Origin: Trichinella spiralis
Lineage: Eukaryota > Nematoda > Enoplea > Trichinellida > Trichinellidae
Direction of reading: 5' to 3'
DNA length: 64,000 nt
NCBI GenBank assembly: GCA_000181795.3
Contig: CM012954.1
Coordinates: forward strand, 11,608,777 to 11,672,776
The notes below the pieces were generated by a model, which saw only the letters and a list, made by a program, of their open reading frames with translations, had not been told where the DNA came from and ran no database searches. Of this stretch, positions 26,201 to 37,786 are shown piece by piece. The translations under genes and the position numbers were made by a program. Position 1 is the stretch's first letter. Each line of letters starts with the position of its first letter.

Positions 26201-28487
26201 AGAAAAAAATAGCAATTGATGGAGTTTGGAGAAAAAAGCTTTTCACAAATAATTTTTACAATTTCAACTGTTTTATGTTAATTTTTGCCTATTTGTTTGT
26301 TGTTGTTGTTGCTCATATTATGTTATAATATGATTTTTTTGCATTTAGTGATGATCGATCGTTGGATGCATTTTCGAAACATTTGGAAAATTCTTTGCTG
26401 ATGACGGGCACTTTGGACGCGAATCCCAAACCTCATTGTGTAGTAATTGATGAAATCGACGGAGCTCCTTTGGTATTTTTTTTCAAAAAATTGATGAGCT
26501 GAAAGGCTATATGAATTTCAATTAAAAAAAACTGGAAACATAAAAAATGTTTATTATATATCACGTTGTTTGATAAATAATTTTTCAGCCGTCGGTCAAC
26601 TATTTGGTCAATCTTGTGAAGGGTGTGGCGTCGGGGAAGAAGAGCCGAAAAATTATCGTCCGCAGACCGATTGTTTGCATATGCAATGATCTGTATGCAC
26701 CGTCGCTTCGTGAGCTGCGCAAAATTGCCCTGGTAATTCATGTTCCAAGTGTCGAAACGGCAAGACTATCGTCCAGACTGTTGCAGGTTGATGAATTTAT
26801 CCACTTTTATTGTTTACTTGCAAATAGTATGCAAATTTTTTAAGATTTGTTCTGAAGAAATGTTGACGGCGGACCAGTCAGCTTTGGATTTGTTGTGTCA
26901 AAAAGCGGAGAATGACATCCGATCGTGCATCAATACGTTGCAATTTTTGAAAAGCAAAACTGATCACATTCGATATGACGACATTCAACGTCTGCCTGTT
27001 GGGCAGAAAGATTTGAAAAAGTCCATGTTTTCCGTTTGGAGAGAAATTTTTCAGCAGCCTCGTTTTAAACGGTCGGTTTACAATTTTTTGAGTATATTTC
27101 TATTAATTTTCATTTTTTATTCCAATTTTAGTCGCAGAGAAAATTCCAATAATGCAGCAGATAATGAAAAACGAGAAGAAATGAGGTTCGATGTTTGTGT
27201 CATTTTTAATTTGTCCTATTCATCAGTCAGCAATTAATTTAATTTAATTTAATTTATTAATAATAATAGAACAAGGATAGCAAAGAAAAATAAAAGGATG
27301 TTTTTTTTTCATTTCTGCAGATTTGAATCAATCCTAAGAACTATATCACAGTGCGAAAATGAAGATCGTCTTTTTGATGGTCTATTTGAAAATTTTCTAT
27401 CCGTACCATTCCGAGACACGTGGATGAGGTCAGTTTGCAATGGTTTGCAGTGGTTGCAGTTTACGGATATATTGAAGCGTTGTATTAATGAAAACATGTT
27501 GTTCGAATTGAACGCATATTTTCCCTTTGCGGCCGTTGCTTTTCACTTTTTATTTTCATCCAATGCCCCGACAAAGTTACAGTATCCACATTTGGACAGA
27601 GAGGTTGAGTTTTGTTTTTTATTTTTTGAAATTCAACATTATTACTTTTATACAGGCTGTGCGTTGTTTGTCAAGAAATGCAAACATTTTACGTGACATT
27701 TATTCAGAAACGTCGGCAAAGATTCATTCAAATTTTGATCCGGATACTCTTGTTTTAAATATTTTACCTTTTTTATTGTGGATAATTCAACCTGAAATCA
27801 AGTCGGTACGTACGAGTTATAAGATCATTGGTTTTAATATCTTAATGATTGTTCTATTGAAATATTTTCCATTTTTTAATATTTAGACCAATCCACAATT
27901 GTATTCATCAAATGAAACTGTTTCAATTGAAAATGCGGTGAATGTGATGCTCGAATACAATGCTACATATCGCCAGCAGAAAAATGAAGACGGCAATTAT
28001 GATTTTGTCCTAGATCCGTATGTAGTGAAACACAGGAAAAAAATGGTGATTGATCAATTTTGTACATTTTTTCAGACCTCTGGATGAAATTGTTCAATTT
28101 ACCTCAGTCGATACATTTCGACCAAAATTGTCTTACAGTGCTAAGCAGACAATTGCTCATAAAATTCAAATGCTCAAACTACGCTCAGGTGAAATGAGAG
28201 ATCCAAAAACAGACAACAAACAACAAACGACCGAATCAACCAGCAGGTGATTCTATTGAATTGATTATACAATTATATATATTTTTTTGTTTTAATAAAT
28301 TTTGTTCAATTTTAGTGATGATATGAATTCAAAAAATCCATATTTGTTTCGAAATTGTGCCTTTGCCGAAAAGAGAACATTGGAACAAAGTCAATTTGAA
28401 ACTTGGCCTTTCAAAATAGCTTACAAATATCACGAAGGTTGTGACATGTCGATCAAGAAATCTGTTCGCATTAGGGATCTTGTTTGA
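23272..28487 (+). CDS. CHTF18: CTF18, subunit of the alternative RFC clamp loader
   Basis: Twelve exons (23272-23512, 25113-25465, 25540-26081, 26349-26472, 26589-26786, 26845-27071, 27132-27185, 27321-27603, 27656-27805, 27887-28017, 28076-28246, 28316-28487) sum to 2646 nt, 881 aa. CTF18 replaces RFC1 in the CTF18-RFC complex that loads PCNA and supports sister-chromatid cohesion. Family hallmarks are LWSSKYRPRTYIDLLSDD, Walker A GSPGIGKTT followed by LAHVIAKHCGY, Walker B CVVIDEIDGAP, PIVCICNDLYAPSLREL, NDIRSCINTLQFL, and the C-terminal FKIAYKYHEG...SIRIRDL-type motif (SVRIRDLV) that binds DCC1/CTF8. The N-terminal part contains a Q-rich, N-rich tract. The ATG sits 5 nt after an acceptor (ttatttag), suggesting trans-splicing. 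Intron 1 is 1.6 kb; the others are short. Confidence 0.93.
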
Positions 28488-29268
28488 AATGAATTTTACA
28501 AAAATTTGCATATATAAATTTATTGTTTCGCACCTTCTATTGGTTTGTATTTCATATTCACCGTAATGAGGAAATTGGTTATTTATTTGGCAGATTGCCA
28601 AAATAGTTTCTCGTGACACAATTTACAATAAGTGAAACAAATTGTGCACCTTGTCATTCACTTTTCATTTGTACACTTTATTGAAGTTCAAGAAATTAAT
28701 TAATTAATTAATTAATTGTGATTAATTAAAATAATATCAACGGTGCCGATGCGCAGGCGTTGAATGTTGTAGTTGGAATTGCAATTTTGGGTGGGCAGTG
28801 TCGCGCAATTGGGTCAAATTATGAAAATTTTCTCTGATCAAGTTTGGGCGTTGTTTCTCCCGTTGAAAAGGCGTGCAGGGGAATTTTTGTAAATTCAAAT
28901 TCGTAAACGTCACTTTGGTTCGAAATGGGAAATTATTGAAAATTTATTTGTTCCGATTATTTTTGGCAAACGACACTTCACTGGTCCAACTGCATGCGGG
29001 CGAAAGTGGGTTTCTGCCCACTGGGTTCTGCTGGGTGTTGGCATCGTTGTTGTCTTAATTTCAATTTTATTTATCAGAATAATTGGCAACATTCACATTC
29101 TACCGATCGATGAAAATTTCATTTGTTTATTTTTTTTTCAATTCAATTAAGCAAACAATTGAAATAGGAAAGTTAATTAAAGAAATATTTTTCAATAGAA
29201 AAAAAATATTACAATTCGAATTGCACATTTAAATATGTTTATATTGTTACATTCTACACTGATGATGC
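28488..29268. other. CHTF18 downstream region with a possible small membrane ORF
   Basis: After the CHTF18 stop there is an (ATTA)n tract at 28699-28718 and a less AT-rich stretch at 28740-29060. In one plus-strand frame this stretch encodes KWVSAHWVLLGVGIVVV followed by more hydrophobic residues, a plausible membrane span. It has no ATG and is preceded by a stop, so it would need an upstream exon that was not found. A second plus-strand frame (28873-29058) is also open. No gene is claimed. Confidence 0.25.
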
Positions 29269-29984
29269 TCAAGAGCAAATTATTGTTTTCATCAACTGCT
29301 CATAATAGGTGTTTTTATTAGCTACTTCTTCTGCTGAATAGCTGACATTGACGGCTGAATTGAACATGTTCATCTCAAAATTGGCGTTATCTGTTGGAAA
29401 GATAAGCTTTTGATAAAAATTGAACTCAATGCAATCATATACATATATATGCATACAAACACACCCATGCAACATAATTGTAACAATATCAATTATTACT
29501 TCAGTGAAATACTTTAAAAAATTTCATCATTGCTACAGTAGGAGAAAAAGCTTCATACTGGGCGTGTAAAAAAAAGATCGATGAACTTTATTCTTCATAA
29601 AAACAGCAACAATCGACATCTTTATTAAGTCATACTTTCAGAATGATAAATGTTCTGTTCAATGCTATTGTCATAATTAATCACATTTCCAACTGGAAGA
29701 CAAGTTTATTATTTACCAGACGTGCTTCTTCTTCTTCTCCTTTATTATTTTACATCATCGTTAACAGCATCAATTGCCGAAAATATTCAGTTGTACTTCA
29801 AAATTATTTTTGAATATAAAATTAATCATTTTTTTATTTTTCATTGTTAATTATGCAATTTGAATTTCATTTTCTAAATTTTATAACCATTATTAACTTC
29901 AATGTTGTATCAGTGAAAACATTTGGCAAAATGCCAAAAAATACATACCGTAGCGTAGATAAAGATTACGAGCGATAAATTTAA
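29269..29984 (-). CDS. 3' end of an unrecognised gene (two exons)
   Basis: Two candidate exons, 29949-29984 and 29269-29390, share a phase-1 junction (donor GTATGT, acceptor tccaacag) and read ...KFIARNLYLRY then DNANFEMNMFNSAVNVSY, ending KTIICS and stop. The mildly acidic, asparagine-rich chain shows no motif I recognise. Upstream exons and the start were not found; they should lie between 30.0 and about 31.7 kb. The evidence is matching splice signals and phase, with codon content that looks coding. Confidence 0.35.
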
Positions 29985-32220
29985 CTATTAACATAGAAAT
30001 TTTATATTTTAGCCAGGTAATATTTTGATTGTTTTTTTTTGTTTGAAATTAAATAAAATTTTAATTTTACTTTATAATACAAAAAAGAAATTAACTAGAA
30101 AATCAAGTACATACTTATGCAGTGTGACAGCTATGTAAATGTATAATATTAGATGGCCAACAGTCGAATTTGACAGTTGAAAAATCTCAATTTATTAGAA
30201 AGGAAAATATGCTGTTTTACAAACATAAAGCTTGTCGAATGAGCACGGATTATGCAGAGATGTTGGTCAAAGTGCAACAGTGCCGATGATAATTTAACAT
30301 CAGTCAAATAGTACTTATAAAACGTGTTTTCATTCATTTGTGTAATATTTGTTTTTATTCTTTGCACAATTCATATGTTGCTATTTCGAAAATATGCATC
30401 GCTTAAGTGGTAAATTTGAAAATGTAAATGTAAGCTATTTTTATTGGATAAAGTTGATCTGTTAGCATGATAAGCTTTTCACAGTGTAATGATGACAGTT
30501 TTGTTTGGTGAAAATTGTAGCCACTTATTTGCAGGAAAACTTACAATTGTTGTTGTGATAACGAGCGGGTCACAGGGTAATTGATTTTGTTGACAACAAT
30601 GAAATTTGACCAATTTAAATTAATTACAAATATTTTACGTTGCTTGAATGTAAATTATTAAAATTAGAAAAATGCGAACCGAATCTATATCATCAGTGAT
30701 ATTCATTTGTAGTCACGTGACCGGACAGACAAACGATCGTTTTTATTGTTCTTCATTGCAAGACATATTGACAGTCACTTGTGAATTTGTATAGTCAATA
30801 ATTATATGATAAATAAATAAAATTTAGTTTAAATTAAATTAACAAAGGTGTTAAAGTTTAGTTATTTGGAAATTTTTTTCCATTTTCTCTCACTGATGAT
30901 AATAACAGTACAATGAATGATAAACAAACAAAATGATGATGATGATGATGATGCATTGATGTGCTGGATTCATTTTGATTGTGGTGCATAATTGCATTAT
31001 GAGACAAACAATTTCAATGTTAATTTCAAAATATTTAACAATCATTTGAATAAAATTAAAAAAAAAGAAGGTTCACAAAAGTTTAAAAATTCAATGACAA
31101 TGAAAGCAATTTTTCTCTACTCTCAACGTTGCTGTTGTCAATATTCATCGCTTTGTGATCTTACGCTTTGTGAAAGCATCACTTGCACAAGCTCAACTTC
31201 AATTTATCAACGTTTCAAAGCATCCCGACGCTATGATATACTGCTTTTTTCTTTCAAGTTTATTTATGAAAATGAAATTGTTGTTCCAAAAGAAAAAAAA
31301 CGCAATTACCGTAATAATCACATTACATCATAAATTACATAGTCAAGTTCAGTTTGTTTTTCAAAAAAAATATATGTGTAAGAAATAATTTTTTTTTGAA
31401 TTGCATATTTATCATGTGGTGATTAAAGTTGGAGAATAATTTGCTGACGTTTTAAAAAAACTGTAATATTCATAATTGTCTTTTTTGGCCCTGTCACTTG
31501 GAACATGCTTTTTTGATAAAAATTGCAACGCATGTCGTTGCCGTCGTTTGTTGCACGGGATATTGATTTTTGTCCAGCTTGAAGCTCAGCGACGGACAGC
31601 TTCAACGTGCAAGTGAACAATAAATAAATGAATAATAGAACATCGATAAGCCCTTTTGCTGCGAATATCTTTTGCTTACACAAAACGCCAACAGCCAACT
31701 AGAACTTTCTCACAACACAACAACAACAACAACAACCGTTGCGTTAAAAATTTTTTAATGTATTTTTAATATTCATCATCATTTTTTGCATTGCTATATA
31801 TTTTTTTTAAAAATTACTGTTTATATTTAAATGTTGATTGGTAGAAATTGGAAATTTTGTTTTCTCAAAAATTGTGTGGGCGTTCGTTGAAAATTGCAAT
31901 GAGCAAAACGCGAACGATTACTGCGAGGGGAAATTTTCATTCGTACGCGCGACCACCACCACCACCACCACCACCAGCAACTTGAACACGGAGAATTTTG
32001 TTTTCTTGCTGCTATTCTTATTATTCTTATTAATTATTATTAATTATTCGATTTATTTTATGATTATTCTTTTTTTTCTTGATTTTATTTTTCAATTGTT
32101 GATTTTCTTAATAGTTCGTCTCGGGTGGACAGTTTTTGCTCACCAGTTGGCGCTGGATTCGAAATTTTTGAATCGGTCAAAACCAATTCGACGCTGATTG
32201 GTCAGTGAAGTCACAGGCCG
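29985..32220. other. Sparse region upstream of the ATP-grasp gene
   Basis: No confident gene. Minus-strand frames at 30149-30367 and 31423-31698 are open but lack recognisable similarity; the second starts MAVGVL and contains a hydrophobic stretch, so it could be a secreted or leader exon. Simple repeats are present: (ATG)n at 30934-30953, (AAC)n at 31716-31735, and (ACC)n near 31950-31976. Confidence 0.35.
31948..31976. repeat. (ACC)n microsatellite
   Basis: Roughly eight tandem ACC units about 280 bp upstream of the TATA box of the ATP-grasp gene. The surrounding open frame (poly-threonine then hydrophobic residues) is probably not coding. Confidence 0.85.
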
Positions 32221-32230
32221 TTCGGCTGGG

Positions 32231-32266
32231 TATATAACGCCTGCTATTTGGTCGTCCAAGTCAGTT
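32231..32266 (+). promoter_or_regulatory. TATA box plus initiator
   Basis: TATATAA at 32231-32237 is followed by TCAGTT at 32261-32266, placing the likely +1 A at 32263, 32 bp from the start of the TATA box. This is the textbook spacing of a focused RNA polymerase II core promoter. It is about 260 bp upstream of the start codon of the ATP-grasp gene, with a less AT-rich 5' UTR between. Confidence 0.6.
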
Positions 32267-32522
32267 GACTGATTGCAACCAACCTGCTATCTGCTCTTCG
32301 GAATTTTCTCCGTTTCGTCTCGTGTTGTCGAATAAGCGCAGAGAGTGGGATTGTTGTCGCCAAATTTTCATTTGGTTTTTTTTTTCAATACCAAAATTTG
32401 AGCCGAACAATTTTTCCAGTGGAAATTTTCATCTTCTGTTTCCACTGTCGGTTGGCTGATCGTTTTCCAGCTTCTTTTTGCTGCATTTGAAATTTATCAC
32501 AACTTTCGACAATCAAATCAAA

Positions 32523-35500
32523 ATGGTCTCCACGAAAGCATCAGGTAAGCAAGCGTTCGCTATTTCTTATCCACAATTCGTTAGTCATGTCACGCACTGA
32601 AAACAATCAATCATTATTCTATAATACCATACGAACATTTCGACTGTAGAATTTGAAATTATAAACTACTGATGATGAGTCATCATTTCAACTGATGAAT
32701 TTTATTCAACAAATCATAGATTCTATCAAAATATACAACTAGTTTTGAATGAAAATGAAGGGGAAAAAATACATCTTCATATATATTTTTTTTTCTCATT
32801 CCATTTTTTATAATCAATTCTCAGTTATCATCATTTCTCAAGCTCAGTCAGCAAGCAGTTCTTTAGTCTTATCTGGTGGGAAAGCAGTCTGACCTGATTC
32901 TTTTATTATTTTTATCGTCTGTCTGAGTATTATATATAATCCAACGCTGACCTTTTTATCAATTGTAAGAGTAATTACAAAAGATCTTTTATCCATCATT
33001 GACCTTTACCAGATGTTCAAGATCTTCGTTGACCTTTACCTTTTTTATTTATCTTCCACTGCTCTATATTCTTCATTCCCATGTATTGTTCTTCGATGGG
33101 AAAATCCGATTAAGAATAAGTTAAGCATGAAACAAAAAACCAGGATAAAGCGATAGAATAAATATACGAAAAGAAGAAGGCAGGTGCGTTGACAATTGAG
33201 ATAAAGTGCGAGCAAATATTTTCCCCCAAATGGCGCTCTGCAGGCTGCTACATTCTTCTTTTTTCCAATGCTGAATAAATTTTTATAACAAAAGAACAGA
33301 AAATATTCAGCAGTAAATGAAAAAGTTATTATTTGCACAGTACACAACAATGAAACATGCTGTGTATTTGCTGAATTATTATTATTGTTTGATCTCGCTC
33401 TTCTTTCAATTAAACAATTAAAATTGCAATAGTGGAATGGTCAATTTGAAATGAACAGTGTTCAATGTTCAATAAATATCAATTAATTAATAGTGTGCAT
33501 TTTAAACATTTTCAAAATAATCGCAATTGGCAATTACAATTTTAATAAAAGCTTTTGTATTGCGCTAGTACATTTTCTTGTACATACATTATTATGCCTG
33601 AGCGAAAAGTAACAAAATGTCCTGCGACACTTATGCAAATCTACGATGCATATAAATTAACGGGTAATAGAATTGGACCATTTGCTCAGTAATGAGTGAT
33701 AAATTGCAACGATAAGCATCGTGCATTTCATCATGGTTGTTGTGCAATTCTTCTTTGTTAAATGTCGATAATAGTATTTGAATGTGAATTTGAACGCTTC
33801 CCTACCCAACTAAACACATAGCATTCAGTTGAAAAGCAGTATCATTGTTGATAAAGTATAGTAATTATGTACGGTAAGTTGGGATTTCACGAATTTGTTG
33901 AAATGGTTATTTTACGAATTTATTTCAAATGTTTTGTTGCAATTGCAATGTTGCTGATTGGAAATATTTATTTAGAGAAGAAATTCATCGAAATCATCGA
34001 ACCCAACCATCAAGCAACAGCACGTGAGCATTTTTATCCAGAAGTGATCAACGCCAAGTTGCATCCGGTCGTCAGAGAGCTGATGGACCTGAGCAACGAG
34101 GAAATTGCACGACGGTATTGTCTGCAACATCCGGAAGTTGATCACAACGTGCTGTTGCAAATTATGAAGACATCGTCGAAATATTACCGTTGGGCCGGTG
34201 CGGATTTGATTCGGACGGTGAATTTGAACGGCGAGGAACGTATGGCAGTGATCGAAATGAACAGCTGCCCATCGGGCAACAAGAGCGTACCGTTCCTCGA
34301 CTGGGGCTACCAGGGTTACAGGCGTGTGATGGAACACGCGTTTTTGCCCTTTTTGAACGACGCTAATTTGCCCGCCGGTGGTTGCCTTGCCGTACTGTAC
34401 GATGTGGAAAAGCAGCGCAAGGAGAGCTACGCGTACGCGATGATGCTCGCCCAATTGACCAACGAAACTGTCTACTTGGTGAATGTAGGCTTCGAACCCA
34501 ATTTGCCGCCGTACATGCGTTGGACAGTGGACGGCGTGTGCGAATTGGAAGTTTCGACCGGTCAGTGGGTAGTCGTGCGGGCATTGTTTCGTTACGTGAC
34601 ACGCAAACCGTGGCTCAAATTGCCGTTGATCAGCAAAACGTTGGTGATGAATCCGGTGATTGCTTGTGTAGCGGGTGGACGGAACAAGCTGGTCGCGGCC
34701 AAAGCTTACCAGCGCTTCAACGAACTGCACCAGGCGAGCGGCTTGAAAATCCACGTCCCCTACACGGTCACCGACGTCACGCTGGAAGGGATCCAAGAAT
34801 ACGCGGTGAAAATGAACCACCAACTGGTGGTCAAGGTGCCGTACAGCAATTGCGGCGTGGGCGTATTCACGATCACCTGCGAAGCGGAGCTGCAGCGTTT
34901 CATGGAAACGGCCCACACGTACGACAAATACATCGTCCAGGGTATAATATCACATCCGGCCTGGCGTAAATCCGGTTGCCCGAATCAGCTATTCCACGTT
35001 GGCTGCAGACCGTCGTTCGACCCGGACAATCGCTACGTGGCCGATTTACGGTTCATGGTCTGCGCGGGTCCGGCAGGTTGGATGCCGGTGGCGATATATT
35101 GCCGCCGAGCGGCCGAACCGTTGACAGCCCACTGTCCACCGGGACGTAGTTGGGATATTTTGGGAACCAACTTGTCTACCGGTGCCGATGGGACTTCCGG
35201 TACGGACACGAGTCGGTTGATTCTGGTCGACGACCGCAACTTCGGTGACATGCAGCTCGGCTTGGATCAGCTGGTCGAGTGCTACGTTCAGACGGTGCTA
35301 GCGGCAAGTGCCGTGGACGCCCAATGTCAACGGCTTCTTCCCGAACGGAGCCGGTTCGACTTGAGCTTGTTCTTGGAATTGGACAACGACAAGAGCTTCA
35401 TCTCGGAAGTGGCTCGTGGATGCAGTCGTATATGCGACTGCGTTGAACCCAATTCCAATGGCAATTCCGGTCGTCTGAACGACGATTCTTCCTCTTCGCC

Positions 35501-35555
35501 CGAATCCAACTGCACCGGTGGTGGTAAAACGGTGATGCTTCGATCGAAAGTCTGA
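32523..35555 (+). CDS. ATP-grasp domain protein, substrate unknown
   Basis: Two exons, 32523-32544 (MVSTKAS) and 33976-35555, join in phase 1 across a 1.43-kb intron and give 533 aa. The ATP-grasp signature is LVVKVPYSNCGVGVFTI (residues about 287-305): a lysine strand followed by a glycine-containing loop. Further conserved-looking blocks are MAVIEMNSCPSGNKSVP (about 97-113), GGRNKLVAAKAYQRF, and ADLRFMVCAGPAGWMPVAIY (about 362-381). ATP-grasp enzymes activate a carboxylate with ATP and ligate it to an amine or thiol; which substrate applies here cannot be told. No signal peptide or membrane span is seen. The second exon is markedly GC-rich with G/C-ending codons, unlike most neighbours, and is a single 1.6-kb exon. 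This could reflect high expression or an origin by gene transfer. The C-terminal 40 residues are serine- and asparagine-rich. Confidence 0.8.
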
Positions 35556-36863
35556 TTGCCGGTTTTAATAATTATTCATTCTGTACATATTCTCTTCTTT
35601 TTGTAACTATCTATGCCGACACGACTGAATTCAATTTAATTTGTTTGTTTGTTTTTATATTTATTTATACTTGTTCATGTACGCATGATAATTTTGCCCT
35701 CAACCTTGCCGATGTTCATTTCATTCTTGAAAATGGTCGAAATTTGACTAATTACATGTTGCTGCTGTTCGCATTTTGCAATGGGCAAAAATAAAATTTT
35801 CATTTTAATTAATTGGCTTATCAATTTTGAACTTGCTTAATGTGGAAAATTGCTTTTAGCGCATAATTTGAACTTTTAAAATATTTGAAACAAAACCTTA
35901 CGGCAATTGACAATTTGCGAATTTTGTTAAAAAGAGAAATTTTTTAATAATTATTTTTCTGGTATCTGCTTCTGCTTGTGAAATGCGAATGTGTCGCATT
36001 TGAAAAAAAAACACATATTACCACTATTTATTCGTAGGATTGTGATTTGTTACAGTATACGATAAGTGAAAAGAAATTTTTGATTTAATTTTTCATTTCA
36101 AATTGCAAACAAAAACATTCCCAATTACAAATATACTTGTTTATCAATAACCAACTGTAAAAGTTTGTCTACTGTAAAAGTGAAAAATTTGCATTTGCGT
36201 TTCGTAGTCTTACATTGTTTTTTGTTTTTGAATTTGAATTGAACAATCAATAATCAATCGTGGGGTAAATTTGAAATTTTCTTCAATTAGTTAGTTAGTT
36301 TTTTTTTCGTTCAAAGTGATTTTTAAAGCAGAGAAGAAAAATGAATTTTTCTCTTCCAATATTTTGATTGTTTGGTGAATGAATATAGTGTTTGAGGAAA
36401 TAAGAAAAAAAACGGCCAGTTCAAGAATTGAAGTTGATGAGTGTTGAAATGATTCATATTTGAACACACACAAACAGAGAAAGAGAAATAGAGAACACGT
36501 TGTTGGTCGGATTCATTTTTCAAACTTGAAATACAAACCATTGCCACGCCCCATCTGGTGGGGTATGTGGGCGGTGGACAATACTTTAGAGCTGAATGTG
36601 ATGCCGAAGTTGTAGTGTGGTGGTGTTATTGGTCGGTTGGGATTTTTCGTCATACTGCTGTTGCTGGTGGTGATGATGATGATTTTCCACATTTTTGAAA
36701 TACGACACCAGACACCAACTGAATTGCAATAAAATCGACACGCTTGCATTCGCTTATTTGTTGGAAAATATTCTCACAATTGTTGCTAGTCTGCTTGCTG
36801 CTAATAGTTGTTTGTTGGCTGACTTTTGAGAAAAGTTTGTTTGTTTTTTTGTTTTCATCAGCC
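35556..36863. other. Intergenic, no gene seen
   Basis: 3' flank of the ATP-grasp gene and 5' flank of the WAP-like gene. Only short AT-rich open frames on the minus strand; none has motifs or splice context that support coding. Confidence 0.5.
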
Positions 36864-37579
36864 ATGATTATTGGACAACTTTTGCTTTTCTATTTTTTCT
36901 TTGTTAGTGATTTTGATCGAACAAGTAAATCAAATTGTTTATATATTATTGAAAATTTATTTGTTGTTTAAATGGAAAAAATTTCAGTCAGCCATAAAAT
37001 TGGCAATTGTCCAATTTTATCGGCAAAAGTTGACGAAAATGCCCAAGATGCGTGTCACAAGGATGAAGATTGTCCAGGTAGACGTATCTGTTGTCGAACT
37101 GTTCTCGGCCGCGTTTGTATGTATCCCGAAAAAATGATTGCCGTTGGTAATGGAAAATTTGAATATTCATGTTTGTTTATTTGTTTGTTTGTTGTTGTCA
37201 ATTTTGAACGTACTGCAGAACGAAAAGGCAGATGTCCGTTGTTTACGGGAAAAGTGAAATTGGATGCGCGTGATCAGTGCGTTCGATTCGATGACTGCGA
37301 TGAAAATCGACTCTGTTGCCAAACTATTTCCGGAAAAGTTTGCCTCAAACCGGAACTTCGACCAGCTAAAGGTTCAAAGTTTATTCATTTTAATTAATTA
37401 TATTTTTTTTTAATTAAATTGTGTTCGCAGAAATAGAAAAAATTCGACGAGAATGTCCGAAATTTTTTGGACCGAAATTTCAAAATAGCATTGATCGTTG
37501 CGATATTGACGACGATTGTGAACGAGGATGGACATGCTGCGATACGGCGGGAGGAAGGCGATGCCTTTTGCCGGATTAG
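36864..37579 (+). CDS. Secreted protein with three WAP-like six-cysteine repeats
   Basis: Four exons (36864-36906, 36988-37146, 37219-37371, 37431-37579) sum to 504 nt, 167 aa, all junctions phase 1. The first exon encodes a hydrophobic signal peptide (MIIGQLLLFYFFFV). Each later exon encodes one repeat with the pattern C-P...C-x5-C-x5-CC-x6/7-C, for example CHKDEDCPGRRICC, CVRFDDCDENRLCC and CDIDDDCERGWTCC. This resembles the whey-acidic-protein four-disulfide core but with six rather than eight cysteines per unit. One exon per repeat with symmetrical phases implies growth by exon duplication. WAP domains are often protease inhibitors or antimicrobial; which, if either, applies here is unknown. 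The first donor (GTGATT) is weak, so the signal-peptide exon is the least certain. The gene converges on csn-4, about 200 bp away. Confidence 0.65.
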
Positions 37580-37786
37580 GAAAAGAAAAACAATTTTCCA
37601 ATTTGTTGATTCACGCAAAATTCATTCTATCTTTACACATCATCACAATCACATCGTCGGTTTTATTGGTTCTTTTTTAAATAATTATATTGGTAAGAAA
37701 ATTTTTTTTAGCATACCAAAATTCAAAACAAAAGGGGAAAATGAAATAAATTATTTTTTTTTCTGAATTCGGTTCAATTCGAATAT

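Noticed and set aside
31838-32197. 119-codon frame with a poly-Thr run and hydrophobic stretch
   Set aside because: It is made of an (ACC)n repeat plus AT-rich sequence and sits upstream of the TATA box of the next gene.
33972-34916. 314-codon open frame antisense to the ATP-grasp exon
   Set aside because: It mirrors a GC-rich coding exon on the other strand, lacks an independent start context or known motif, and is best explained as a shadow of the real gene.
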